Shown piece by piece: positions 32,231 to 42,381 of a DNA stretch of 64,000 nt. Origin of the DNA: Suillus spraguei (Eukaryota; Basidiomycota; Agaricomycetes; Boletales; Suillaceae). The notes beneath the pieces were generated by a model. The model saw nothing but the letters and a program-made list of their open reading frames with translations, made no database searches and had not been told where the DNA came from. The translations under genes and the position numbers were made by a program. The DNA lies in the NCBI GenBank assembly GCA_016800925.1, contig JABCPU010000002.1, forward strand, positions 248,001 to 312,000, read 5' to 3'. Each line of letters begins with the position of its first letter. The first letter of the stretch is position 1.

Positions 32231-33222
32231 TTAGGTGCGGTTTCTTCTTCGGCAGACGATGCCTTCACTTGCGCTGGTTTTGGCGCTTCTTTACAGTTCC
32301 TAGCCATGTGGCCTTCTCCACCGCATCTGTAACATTTAAAAGCACCAGGCTTTCCTTGCGGTTTGGGGGCAGTCTTTTGCCTTCCGGAGTCGACATCCAT
32401 AGCGTCACTGTTACTGGGTCCAGCCCTTGATGAAGAAGGAACTCCACTGTTAGATTTGGGAGTCCACCAGGTGTTTCGCTTCTTCTCTGCGTCCAACTCT
32501 TCAAAGTTTTGCCCAATTTCTACTGCTCTTTCAATCAGTTTGTTGAGAGTATTTTTGTCTTTGAGCGCAACATGAGCGAGTTGTTCTTTGATCCGGGTTT
32601 GTAGACCAGATCGGAGTTTGAGGCGGAGGTCGTAGTCGGAGAAGTTTGTGAATACCGACTTTTGTTTGAAAGATGCAACGTATTCTGGAACAGAACTAGA
32701 TCCTTGCCTAAGGGTCTCTAATTCTCTGATGGCCTTCGCTTCTTTGTTCTCATCTTTAAACATGCGTGAGAACTCCTCTAAGAATTCATTAAAGTCCAAT
32801 TCTCCTGCAGCTTGTTTCTTAACGTAAGGTTCTGCCCATTTTCCGGCATTTCCTTTAAGATAAGACAACATTAAGCTGAGATGTTGTTGTTGCGTTGCAT
32901 TTGGGTATTGTGTGAGGTAAAGGGATACTTGTGCCAGAAATGTTTCGACATCGATGGAGTCTTTTCCTCCAGTGAACTCTGTTGGCTTCGCAATTTTGGG
33001 AGTTCCTCCTGTTGATGTTGGTTTTGCTTCCAGTTCATCAATTCTTTCCCTATATTGACGAAGTTCTTCATGGAGTTTCTCGTTCTGGTCTTGTAGGACA
33101 TCGTTCATATTCCTGAGCCTTTGAACTTGCTCTTGGACTGGAGCAATCGCAACATTGATAGCATTTGCGATGTACTCAGCCAAAGCTTGTTCATTGTGAA
33201 TGGTAGTGGCGGGAGCAGACAT
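32185..33222 (-). CDS. Gypsy gag polyprotein with CCHC zinc knuckle
   Basis: A 345-residue gag starts at 33222 (MSAPATTIHNEQALAEY). A predicted coiled coil (residues ~30-70, LRNMNDVLQDQNEKLHEELR) precedes the capsid-like retrotransposon gag region (FLAQVSLYLTQYPN, FLEEFSRMFKDENKEAKAIR). The nucleocapsid zinc knuckle is CYRCGGEGHMARNC (C-X2-C-X4-H-X4-C). The TAG stop at 32185-32187 is immediately preceded by the heptamer G GGT TTT in frame, a canonical -1 slippery site, and pol overlaps in the -1 frame. The frame is intact. Confidence 0.93.
   Translation of the reverse strand: MSAPATTIHNEQALAEYIANAINVAIAPVQEQVQRLRNMNDVLQDQNEKLHEELRQYRERIDELEAKPTSTGGTPKIAKPTEFTGGKDSIDVETFLAQVSLYLTQYPNATQQQHLSLMLSYLKGNAGKWAEPYVKKQAAGELDFNEFLEEFSRMFKDENKEAKAIRELETLRQGSSSVPEYVASFKQKSVFTNFSDYDLRLKLRSGLQTRIKEQLAHVALKDKNTLNKLIERAVEIGQNFEELDAEKKRNTWWTPKSNSGVPSSSRAGPSNSDAMDVDSGRQKTAPKPQGKPGAFKCYRCGGEGHMARNCKEAPKPAQVKASSAEEETAPKWFKDWLSSKEGKGF
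32188..32194 (-). promoter_or_regulatory. Probable -1 ribosomal frameshift site (G GGT TTT)
   Basis: Read on minus in the gag frame: AAG GGT TTT TAG. The heptamer fits X XXY YYZ (X=G, Y=T, Z=T). Slipping back one base lets ribosomes bypass the gag stop and continue as GGG TTT TTA GAA in the pol frame. Confidence 0.75.
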
Positions 33223-33998
33223 AGTACCAGTTGTTTTCTGGAACCCGATTTACTGATGTCTGTGGTTGACTAGTCGTAACGGTCAACCCGAAAAGGAAAG
33301 ATGGTGAAGAGGAGATGGGAAAAGAAGTATGTAAATGGAAAACTGAGCGGTCCCCGATATCTGATCGGATCTACCACGTACTCAGGTCCTAAAGGGTTCT
33401 TTAGTCAACCCAACTAGGCGCTTCCCTATTTACTAACTAGGAAAACTATAGTAAAAGGTTTTTGTGATCTTCCAAGTGGGAAAAACTCGAGGGACACGGT
33501 GCTCTTCCAGCCGAAGCTTACAAGCGACCAGTCTATCTTGAACAACGAGGCAATTCCACTAAATACTTCGAAGAAGACTAGACCTTCTATCGTATGAAGA
33601 GAAAACTATCGTAAAAAGGAAACTATCGTAGAGCTCAGCAGGCAGGGTCTTGGGCCAGCACTGAGGTCACGGATCGAACACCTAATGTTGCTCGTCCACC
33701 GTCTACTAGCAGCAGCAATGTAAGGCTGGGCCTGGTAGAGGTCTACTAACTACAAAAGACTATTGGTAGAAATGTGCTCAAATGAGCAAAGGGGAGAAGA
33801 AAGATCGCGACTTTTTTAGGGTCGGGCAAGACAAAACGTTTTGTACTAGCCTGCAAGTGCGAGTGCCTTTACAGACGCGTACAGAAGATGATAAGAGACT
33901 TTTGAGAGTCGTCTACAACGGTACTATCGTTGAAGAGGAATCCAAAAGAAAAGTATGCAGCAGTATGCGAGTCGGAGTCCCCTAAAGTTCAAACCTAA
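33223..33998 (-). other. Gypsy leader between 5' LTR and gag
   Basis: About 776 bp of non-coding leader. Directly inside the LTR the minus strand reads TTAGGTTTGAACTTTAGG; the usual TGG-starting tRNA primer site is not evident, so the priming mode is unclear. Short direct repeats of the type ACTATCGTAAAA lie near 33600-33630. Confidence 0.5.
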
Positions 33999-34474
33999 TG
34001 TCACAACCCACAAAACGAATTAACGTTAGGGCAGAGACTAGGACTCAAACTAAGGTTGTCACAGAGAAAGAGAGGAGCAAGGACGTCTTGGATTGCTACA
34101 GATGTAGATACAAGAGGTTTGAACTAAAGAACTACTACAGCGAAACTAGCTAACTATATACACATATTGAAACTGAGATATAAACTGAGTTTGAAACTAC
34201 TAGCCAATCATAAAATAGAAATGAGAATCGTACGATGTGATGATTGTGACATTGTTATGACATCATATTCTAGAAGGTTCTAAGATCACGTGACACTATC
34301 TTATCTTATCTTATCCGATAGCATCATAAAAGATCTCTTCGTCTTCATCAGGAAGTTCGGTTATAGAAGCGGTTATAGGGATTTCAATGGAGTTTGTGTT
34401 TGTCTTAGCGCTGGGTTTAGGCGTTTTAGGGAAATTGAGGAAAGAGTAATGATTTGTATTTGGAATTCGTGACA
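33999..34474 (-). repeat. 5' LTR of the gypsy element
   Basis: 476 bp, identical by eye to 27930-28405, bounded by TGTCAC/GTGACA. It contains a direct triplet TTATC run (CTTATCTTATCTTATC, plus strand) near 34298-34313. On minus it is the upstream LTR and should carry the promoter. It also contains a copy of the last ~54 pol codons. Confidence 0.93.
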
Positions 34475-34479
34475 CCCAT

Positions 34480-34990
34480 ACAAACATCAGGCTTCTCATC
34501 TTCTATGTGATTTCTCATTCAGCCAGGAGCCTGATGGCATCTTGTATTTAGAGTCAGTTCAGTAACTTGGTATTTGCCAGGATGTGCATCTGGTGCAATG
34601 TAAATTGCACTGGCACACTGCTTCAGCCAGTTGGAGCTCAAACCTTCCTTACCTACTGATCAGCACCACAATGGACTGGATTGATCCTCACCTTCATAAG
34701 GTGATCTATTCATCAGTTGTTGCTGTCATATCAATCTGTATTAAAGCTAAACACTGTGTTAGCCCTCAGTCATGATGAAACAGACTGAATTGGTAGGTAC
34801 CTAAACACTGCGTTAGCCTATAAGCATCTGTCAGAATCTAAGTACAGTCCAAATTAAATAAAGAACTCACCCTCAGTCATGATGGAACAGACTGAGGGAA
34901 TAAGACGGTATGAGCAAACATATATAGATGGTTTGAATTCCTAAGTCCCAACTCTGCTTGCTTATAGCATCACATGCATTCCAGCATCAA
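34480..34990 (-). repeat. Probable copia LTR remnant
   Basis: Lies directly downstream (minus) of the copia RNase H fragment. A purine-rich AAGGAGGAGTA precedes TTGATGCTGG near 34990, like a copia polypurine tract and LTR start. A TATA-like TATATATG lies near 34922. An internal repeat of CAGTCTGTT..CATCATGACTGAGGG occurs twice (about 34770 and 34880). The outer LTR end is not defined. Confidence 0.45.
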
Positions 34991-35045
34991 TACTCCTCCT
35001 TGATGCAATAAGCATAATCTCCTCCTCAATTCCTCACTGCAAACC

Positions 35046-35760
35046 AAGGCAAGCACATAGTCATTTGAAATCCTTTTGTGGTAAAGCTTTTGTGAAAATG
35101 TTGGCAGTGTTATTAAGTGATCTGACATAGTGGAGTTTGAGTTGTCCCAGGGCCACATGTTCACAGATTGAATGAATATTGATGACAATATGTTTTACTT
35201 TGGAATGGTATGATGTGTCCTCTGAGAGTGTGATGCCTCTAGTATTGTCGCAGAGAAGGGGGGAAGCCGTCGGTTGGGTGAAGTTCACTTCGCGAAGCAA
35301 GGTATGAATCCAGGTGAGTTTCTTTGCAGCATCTGATGCAGTGACATATTTGGCTTTGCAGGTGGAAATGGATACAGTTTTCTGCTGTCGGGTGCTCCAG
35401 GTGATCATACCTGAACCCAGGGTGAAGTAGTATCCACTGACAGATTGTCATGTATCAGGACAGTTTGCAAAATCGCTATCAGTGTATCCCATGAGACATG
35501 CAGGATGGTTGCCTCTGAGCACCAGTTGGAGGTCATGCAAACCTTTGAGGTAACAAACCACTTGTTTTGCAGCGTCCCAGTGGACTGGCCCATAACAATT
35601 GAGATGGTGACAGTTGTTGAACAGCATGCGCAATGTCCAGATGAGCTCTGATGGTGAGGTACATAAGCAATCCTATGAGGGAATGGTAAGGTGTCCGAGA
35701 CATAAGTTCTCATTGTGCGTCAGTTGACGGGGCATGTGTTTTGCATGAGAGATGGAGGCC
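35046..35760 (-). pseudogene. Ty1/copia pol fragment (RNase H end), degenerate
   Basis: Two overlapping minus-strand pieces carry copia signatures. HWDAAKQVVCYLKG and GYTDSDFANCPDT lie in one frame. WSTRQQKTVSISTCKAKYVTASDAAK, LLCDNTRGITL, KVKHIVINIHSICEHV and NIFTKALPQKDF lie in the other (conserved form in copia: ..KHIDIRYHFIRE.. and ..DILTKALP). The frame breaks near 35405-35450. Protease, integrase and reverse transcriptase are missing, so this is a 5'-truncated remnant. Confidence 0.8.
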
Positions 35761-35799
35761 AGACTCCATAGGCGTAGAAACGGGCACCATCACGAAATC

Positions 35800-36560
35800 A
35801 AATTAAAATTGATATGACCAGACAGATTTGATAATCAAAAAACATTATTGCACATGATTTTTTAGCCTTAGATATTTTTATCATGGTGTCACACATAGTT
35901 GAAATATGATATGATTCTGTCACAGAGATATCACTTTGATCCATGTATTGGAAGCACACAACAGTGTGATCACCAGACTGCAATTTCATGACTGCAGGCC
36001 ATCACATTTTCAGTAGCCTTACAAAAATTGGCAATCAAAACACATTATTGTTTGCCCTTGGATATTTTTGTCATGATGTTCCATATAGATGAAATAGGAT
36101 ATGATTATATCAGACAGACATCAGGATGATGTGTACCTTGGAAGCAGTTATCAGTGTAATAACTGGGGGTATCCATGCATTGCAATATTTTTTAAATAGT
36201 GGGATATAGCTATCTAGATTGTACAGAGACTGCAATGACTACAATTGAGATGGTCTGCATGTAAGAAAAACATCACATTGATGTGCACCTTGGAAGCAGC
36301 TATCAGTGTGATGACTGGGCCATCCATGCAATGTAATTAAATAGCTGCAAATGATCATATTTCCAGTAGACTGATCATGCATTGCAATATTTTTCAAATA
36401 GTGAGATATATCTATCTAGATTGTACAGAGGCTGCAATGACTACAATTGAGATGGTCTGCATATAAGAGAAACATCACATTGATGTGCACCTTGGAAGCA
36501 GCTATCAGTGTGATGACTGGGCCATCTATGCAATGTAATTGAATAGCTGTGGATCCTCAC
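35800..36560. repeat. Diverged tandem repeat, ~150-200-bp unit
   Basis: The blocks TTGGAAGCAG(C/T)TATCAGTGTGAT and ATCTAGATTGTACAGAG recur together at about 36130, 36290 and 36490. A more diverged copy lies near 35940. The last two units (about 36195-36375 and 36395-36560) are closely similar. No coding potential. Confidence 0.75.
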
Positions 36561-37236
36561 ATTTCCAGTGAATTGACAACATATTGTGTTGTTTTTTAAT
36601 CAACATTGCACAAAAGTCATAATAACTATACTACCTATCTAACATGGTCAACACCTACAAAGTTTGACAACCACAGGCTACTGCAGACATAAATTGACTA
36701 TGAACCAACATTACTTTAAGAGCTGACAGGCACACAAACTAACTTGGATGTGCCAAGATTTTACCCGGGTACATTGTTGTAACTCTAGGTTTCTTAATCA
36801 CAATACATGAAACAACAGCACAATATCAACTAGAAAGAATGCTAAGGGGAAGAACAGATATCACGAGGGATGGGGATATCTAGTATGGATCTTCATAATC
36901 TCATCAAGGGACTCTGTTCCCCTGAAGGTCTCGTATCAGAAGGTCTTGTATCTCTGCCACTTGCCAGATGTTGGAGGTGCGTAAGGTCAACAGTTTAATT
37001 ACTTATCATGCCAAGATCACAATGGAAAAGCAGATGGTTATAAAGATAAAGTGATAGTAGCAAAATAACACAAACCTAGTGCAACATACAGCTAATGTAG
37101 GATACCAGCATGGAAGTGAAAGTCATGAAATTGAGGGAGATTGGTACAAACTGGTGGCACAATGATATCACAGAAGTACAGAATCTATAAAGTAAGGGAG
37201 AATGGGTGTGAAAGTGGCTCACTAGCTCACATATTA
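36561..37236. other. Non-coding transposon-island DNA
   Basis: About 680 bp with no recognisable gene, repeat or element end. It abuts the left end of the 4.4-kb inverted-repeat element. Confidence 0.3.
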
Positions 37237-37284
37237 CAGTGAACTATCTCCGTATTATACGAGTGAGCGGACGTGCATAATATC

Positions 37285-37700
37285 CCATATGATACGGGCC
37301 AGCAGACCATGGGCCCATGGTAGAAATATCCTCGTTCATGACGGATGGGCCAGGAGGAATATTATTCCCGATGACGGTGGGTGGGCCCATGCAAGGAATA
37401 TGTAGAGTAGATGAGTGGGCCGATGTACATGAATATCCGGTAGACGGATGGGCCGAGGTAGTTAGATATTATGTAGATGGGTGTACCAAGGTAGATGTGT
37501 ATCAGGTAGACAGGTATGTGAAGGGTACTTGTTATCACATACACGGGTGGGCCCAGACACATATTAGATGGTTGGGCCAAGAGTGTTATATAAAATATTG
37601 TATTAGATGGGTGGGCCGAGGGTGTTGTACAGTATATTATATCAGACGGGTGGGCCGAGGGTGGTATAAGATATAGACGGGTGGGCCCATGTGTATGATA
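37285..37700. repeat. Left subterminal array of GGGTGGGCC words
   Basis: About eleven copies of a motif close to GACGGGTGGGCC(G/C)A, spaced 25-45 bp apart. The spacers often contain TATTATAT or ATGTAGAT. The inverse array is at 41110-41625. Confidence 0.8.
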
Positions 37701-38340
37701 ATTGTAGACATGACGGAGCTGAGGTAGTTGCATATCATCCGACTGGACCTTCAGACCTCTGCAGCTAGCTTGCTAACCCTATGCATATCCTAGCCCACCC
37801 TGAGCACAGCTCACCCACCACTATGTCCGGACTTTCCCTCCTCTGACATCTGAGACTTCCAATCCTCATCAATGTCCTAAATACTTCCCCTTGGATCCAT
37901 GGAGCTTCACTTCTCTGGTCCTCCACTCCTACACTCCTCCACTCCTCCCCCTCCAGACCTCCTATCTTCGGACCTCCGGACCTGTCCTACCCCACCCTTG
38001 ACATCCTGTGGATCATCTTTCCCCCTGGAGCTTCCCTCCTATCTTGCCCTGGACTTCGTCTGGCAGTCCATCCTCCATTCCATTCTACTTGGGACTCGAC
38101 CCAGTAGTCTTACCTGTATTTCCTGTCCTCCGGAAATAGTTCCTGCATGGTTCCCACAATCCTCCAGTAGTCCGTCGGCGCACTATTGAGCAGTCTAGCC
38201 CTAGAGTTCCTCCAGAGTTCCCCTCTGGACTTCACTGGAACTCCCCCTCAGACTTCATGCAAAATTAGGGGCACATACTTGTATAAGGGGCACAGCGCAC
38301 GAGCGGAGGCCAAGCCCTTATGATTTAGTTATGATACTCT
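37701..38340. other. Pyrimidine-rich non-coding segment
   Basis: C/T-rich sequence with many CTCC and GACCTCC words (about 37850-38230) and no gene. At 38255-38320 a stretch with AAGGGGCACAG and GGCCAA(A)GCCC resembles the reverse complement of about 42115-42165. Confidence 0.45.
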
Positions 38341-38459
38341 AGTAAGACCCCATGCAAAGCTGGAACGTCTGAGTAGCCTCCGGTTTTGCATGGCCGTAAC
38401 AGATTCGAGACAAAAAAAATATCTACCAAAAATGTGTGAATCAAATCTTTTGATTGCCT

Positions 38460-40945
38460 GACATTTGTCTGAGTCCTGAGTGCTGAATCCCAAGTGCCAA
38501 ACCCCGAAATTGTGGACTACCGGGGTTCGGCACTCAGGATTTGGCACTTGGGACTCAGAAAAATGTGAGGCAATAAAAAGCTGAAACTCAAAACTCAAAA
38601 CTTGAAACTTGCAAAAATGTATATCATGTAAAATGCCTATTTCCTCACACAGTTCACCGAGCGTCAAGTACCAAGACCCAGGACCCGAATCTTGAATCCT
38701 TGGCAATGTAACAAGTGCTGAGTGCCGGAACCTGAACCCTGAACCTCAAAACTTAAAACTTGGAACTTGGAACTCACAAAAATGTGTATCATGTAAAATG
38801 TCTATTTCCTTACACAGTTCACTGAGTGTCAAGTACTAAGACCCGGGACCCGAATCCCGAATTCCTGGCAGTGTAACAAGTGCCAAGTGCCGGAACCCGA
38901 CCCCTGAACTCCGAAACTTCAAACTTCAAACTTCAAAATTGAAACTTGCAAAAATCTGTATCATGTAAAATTTCTATTTCCTTGCAAAGTTTGCCAAGTG
39001 TCAAGTACCAAGACCCGGGACCCGAATCCCGAATTCCTGGCAGTGTAACAAGTGCCGAGTGCCGGAACCTGACCCCCGAACCCCGAAACTTCACACTTCA
39101 AACTTCAAAATTGAAACTTGCAAAAATCTGTATCATGTAAATTTTCTATTTCCTTACACAGTTCACTGAGTGTCAAGTAACAAGACCTGGGACCTGAATT
39201 GCAAATTCACAAGTGCCGAGTGCCAGCAGCCAAACCCTGAACCCCGAAACTTCAAACTTCAAACTTCAAAATTGAAACTTGCAAAAATCTGTATCATTCA
39301 AATTTTCTATTTCCTTGCACAGTTCACCCGAGTGTCAAGTACTAAGACCCGGGACACGAATCCCAAATTCCTGGCAGTGTAACAAGTGCCAAGTGCCGGC
39401 ACCCAGCACTCTCCAGCACCTGGGAGTTAGAACAATGTCAGGCAATACAAAGATATTGATTTACACATGTTGAGTGCCAAACCCCGAACTCCAGCACCTG
39501 GCACTCAGGGATCAGGATTCGGGACTCATAACAATGTGAAAGATATCAATCCACATATTTTATGTGCTGAACCCCGAACTCTGGCACCCGGGAGTTAGAA
39601 CAATGTGAGGCAATACAAAGATATTGATTTACACATGTTGAGTGCCAAACCCCGAACTCCGGCACCCAGCACTCAGGGATCGGGATTCGGGACTCATAAC
39701 AATGTGAAAGATATTGATCCACATATTTTATGTGCTGAACCCTGAAGTCTGGCACCCAGCACTCTCCGGCACCCGGGAGTTAGAACAATGTCAGGCAATA
39801 CAAAGATATTGATTTACACATGTTGAGTGCCGAACCCCGAACTCCGGCACCCAGCACTCAGGGATCGGGATTCAGGACTCATAACAATGTGAAAGATATC
39901 GATCCACATATTTTATGTGCCGAACCCCGAACTCTGGCACCCGGCACTCGGGACTCGGGCCTTGGGACTCATAACAATGTGAAAGATATTGATCCACATA
40001 TTTTAACACCGAACCCTGAACCCCGGCACCCGGGAGTTAGAACAATGTGAGGCAATACAAAGATATTGATTTACACATGTTGAGTGCCAAACCCTGAACT
40101 CCAGCACCCGGCACTCGGGGATTGGGATTCGGGACTCATAACAATGTGAAAGATATCGATCCACATATTTTATGTGCTGAACCCTGAACTCTGGCACCCG
40201 GCACTCTCCAGCACCCGGGAGTTAGAACAATGTGAGGCAATACAAAGATATTGATTTACACATGTTGAGTGCCGAACCCCGAACTCCGGCACCTGGCACT
40301 CGGGACTCAGGACTTGGTACTCACAATGTGAAAGATATTGATCAACATATTGTCAGTGCTGAACCCTGAACCCCGGCACCCAGCACTCGCGACTCGGGAT
40401 TCAAAACAATGTGAGGCAATACACCTATTGATCCACACATTCTAAGTGCCAAACCCTGAACTCCGAACTCCGGTAGTCTACTATTTAGGGGTTCAGGGTT
40501 CGGTATTTGGGCTTCTGCACTTGAGACCAAAAAAAAAATGCTAGGCAATAAAATGACTTTGATCCACACATTTTTGGTAGATATCTTTTTCATCTCAAAT
40601 CTCAAATCTCGAGTGCTGAACCCTGAATCCTGAAATCCGGTAGTCCACAATTTCGGGGTTCAGTCCTCGGGACTCAGACACATGTCAGGCAACAACAAAA
40701 CTTTGATCCACACATTTTGGTAGATGTCTGTTTTGTCTTGAATCTCGAATCTCGAGTTTCTAGTTTCTGATTTTGGTACTCTGCACCCGCACCCAGCACT
40801 CAGCACCAGATGACTCAACACATGGACTTTAAATCTTTCACCTTGTGTGTTGTGTTTCGGGTGTCCGGGTATCCGGAATTCAGGAAATATCTAGTTTGAA
40901 TCTCCAGTTTCAAGTTCCTGGCTTTGGGACTTGGCACCCGGCACC
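38460..40945. repeat. Higher-order satellite built from ~7-bp words
   Basis: Long runs move in steps of seven bases, for example AAACTTC repeated, or GGCACTC-GGGACTC-GGGATTC. These runs are grouped into larger units. The first type (38540-39400) repeats about every 161-172 bp around TATCATGTAAAAT (38622, 38787, 38959, 39131, 39292). The second type (39430-40440) repeats about every 168-257 bp around TTACACATGTTGAGTGCC. Units are separated by short unique AT-rich spacers. No gene is present; listed open frames here are artefacts of the repeat. Confidence 0.9.
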
Positions 40946-41109
40946 CGGCACCTCAATTATCGATGAATGTCAGACATGGTGAATTCAGGTTTTCGTGCTT
41001 CAGGGTTTAGATTTTGGTGGTCGATGGTGGGTATATGCACTCATAGGGTGCATGTATCCTATGTGTTTGATTCTCTGGTGGCTACATCAGCTGTACGTCT
41101 TTATGATAC

Positions 41110-41625
41110 ATATCTAGGCCCACCCATATATGTAATATATTTTACCTCGGCCCACCCGTCTATGTAAAATTCCCCCACGTCAGCCCACCCGTCTATGCAA
41201 TAAATATTTTACTGCACCCTCGGCCCACCCGTCTATGTAAAATTCCCCCACATCAGCCCACCCATATATGTAATATTCTCTCACCTCAGCCCACCCATAT
41301 ATGTAATATTCTCTTACCTCGGCCCACCCATCTATGCAATAATATTTGCCTTGCATCTCTCTTCAGCCCAGCTGTCTATAATATCCTACTCTACATACTA
41401 CCCAGATGGGCCCACCCATCTCTGTCGGGGATGATATCCCCCTGGCCCATCCATCAACATCAGAAATCATGTTTCCCTCGGCCCACCCGTCTCTCCCAAA
41501 AATACAAGTCTCCCGGCCCACCCGTCTCCATCGGAAATAATATTCTCCCCGGCCCATCCGTCAACATCAAGGATATACATAACCTCGGCCCATCATCCAC
41601 TGGCCCGTCTTTGACGGGATATCAT
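41110..41625. repeat. Right subterminal array of GGCCCACCC words
   Basis: About fifteen copies of CGGCCCACCCGTCTATG-like words, the reverse complement of the motif at 37285-37700, separated by spacers such as TAATATTCTC or AAAATTCCCCCAC. Confidence 0.8.
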
Positions 41626-41671
41626 GTGGGTCAGGTGACCCGTATAGTACGGAGTTTGTCACTGAAGGGGC

Positions 41672-42013
41672 TCAAGCTAAGACCCAGTCCTGAGGGTTCA
41701 GATGGTTATGATCTTCTTCATTATCCAGATCCTCATCATCCGGATCATCACCTCCATCGTCTGGTGGGTTGCCGCGCAACTCGTCATCAAAGCGAATGGT
41801 CGGGCATGAATTAGTGTCTGGGTCATCCATGTTCCGAGTTGGTGTAACTGGATCCGGTCTGGCTTGACGTGCAGAGATGCTTTGACCTATATCTCTCATG
41901 CTCGCACAGCGTTGAGAGAAGCTGGTGAATGTTTGGATGATGGGTGTCGGATCTCGTTGGATGGGACCAAGTCCGGCTCCGCGGAGAGTGTTCTGAGTTT
42001 TATGGGGAGGCAT
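41672..42013 (-). pseudogene. Gypsy gag N-terminal fragment
   Basis: The ATG at 42011-42013 opens MPPHKTQNTLRGAGLGP, followed by SFSQRCASMRDIGQ and an acidic PPDDGGDDPDDEDLDNEED stretch. This is the style of agaricomycete gypsy gag N-termini. The frame ends at 41672, eight bases from the end of the 4.4-kb element. The rest of gag is not found beyond that element, so a deletion accompanied or followed the insertion. Confidence 0.5.
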
Positions 42014-42381
42014 GACGTGGGATGGTGTAGAGAATGTTACTCGGAAAGGTGTGAGTTCGAATATACTGTTAAGACCATACTCAAAGGTAGAGAGATCCAA
42101 AGGGCTTTGGCCTCAGTTCGTGCACTGTGCCCCTTTCCCAAGTAATGCCCCTTATTTCAGGGAGAAGTTATATGTCCGAAGATCCGGAAGGAGATCTGTG
42201 GACCGGACGGAAATGGAATCGATCGGATCTGATCAGATATGGTCGGATCTGGGATTAGAAGTATGGTATATGACAATGTCATGCTGTACTCATACTCATA
42301 TCTGTGAAGCACGCCGATAATTCTCAGCAGGCATTCTCAACTGACCAAGGGCCAACACTACATCTAGCATTACCTGCCTTG

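Larger units (their letters stand above)
27925..34479 (-). mobile_element. Young Ty3/gypsy chromovirus, intact structure
   Basis: Two 476-bp LTRs (27930-28405 and 33999-34474) appear identical by eye and both have TGTCAC...GTGACA ends. The element is flanked by a 5-bp target-site duplication CCCAT (27925-27929 and 34475-34479). Internally, on minus, lie a leader, gag, pol with protease-RT-RNase H, and integrase with a chromodomain. It inserted recently between the Harbinger element and the copia remnant. Confidence 0.95.
37237..41664. mobile_element. 4.4-kb non-autonomous inverted-repeat element
   Basis: The left end reads CAGTGAACTATCTCCGTATT and the right end, reverse-complemented, reads CAGTGACAAACTCCGTACTA. 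Inside both ends lie ~400-500 bp of subterminal arrays of GGGTGGGCC(C/G)A-type words in mutually inverted orientation. The centre is mostly the heptamer-built satellite. No coding sequence is present. The right end abuts a gypsy gag fragment at 41672. No target duplication is visible. The TIR start and subterminal GGGCC words are compatible with a hAT-like non-autonomous element, but this is inference. Confidence 0.65.

Noticed and set aside
34290..34499. Short open frames in the 5' LTR
   Set aside because: They duplicate the integrase tail and its antisense encoded in the LTR; not separate genes.
38329..40650. Several 60-125-residue open frames in the satellite
   Set aside because: A 7-bp repeat keeps frames open by chance; the peptides are repeats of RIPNPECR-like words with no domain.
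37229..41672. 8-bp hAT-type target duplication around the 4.4-kb element
   Set aside because: The flanks ACATATTA and AAGGGGCT do not match.
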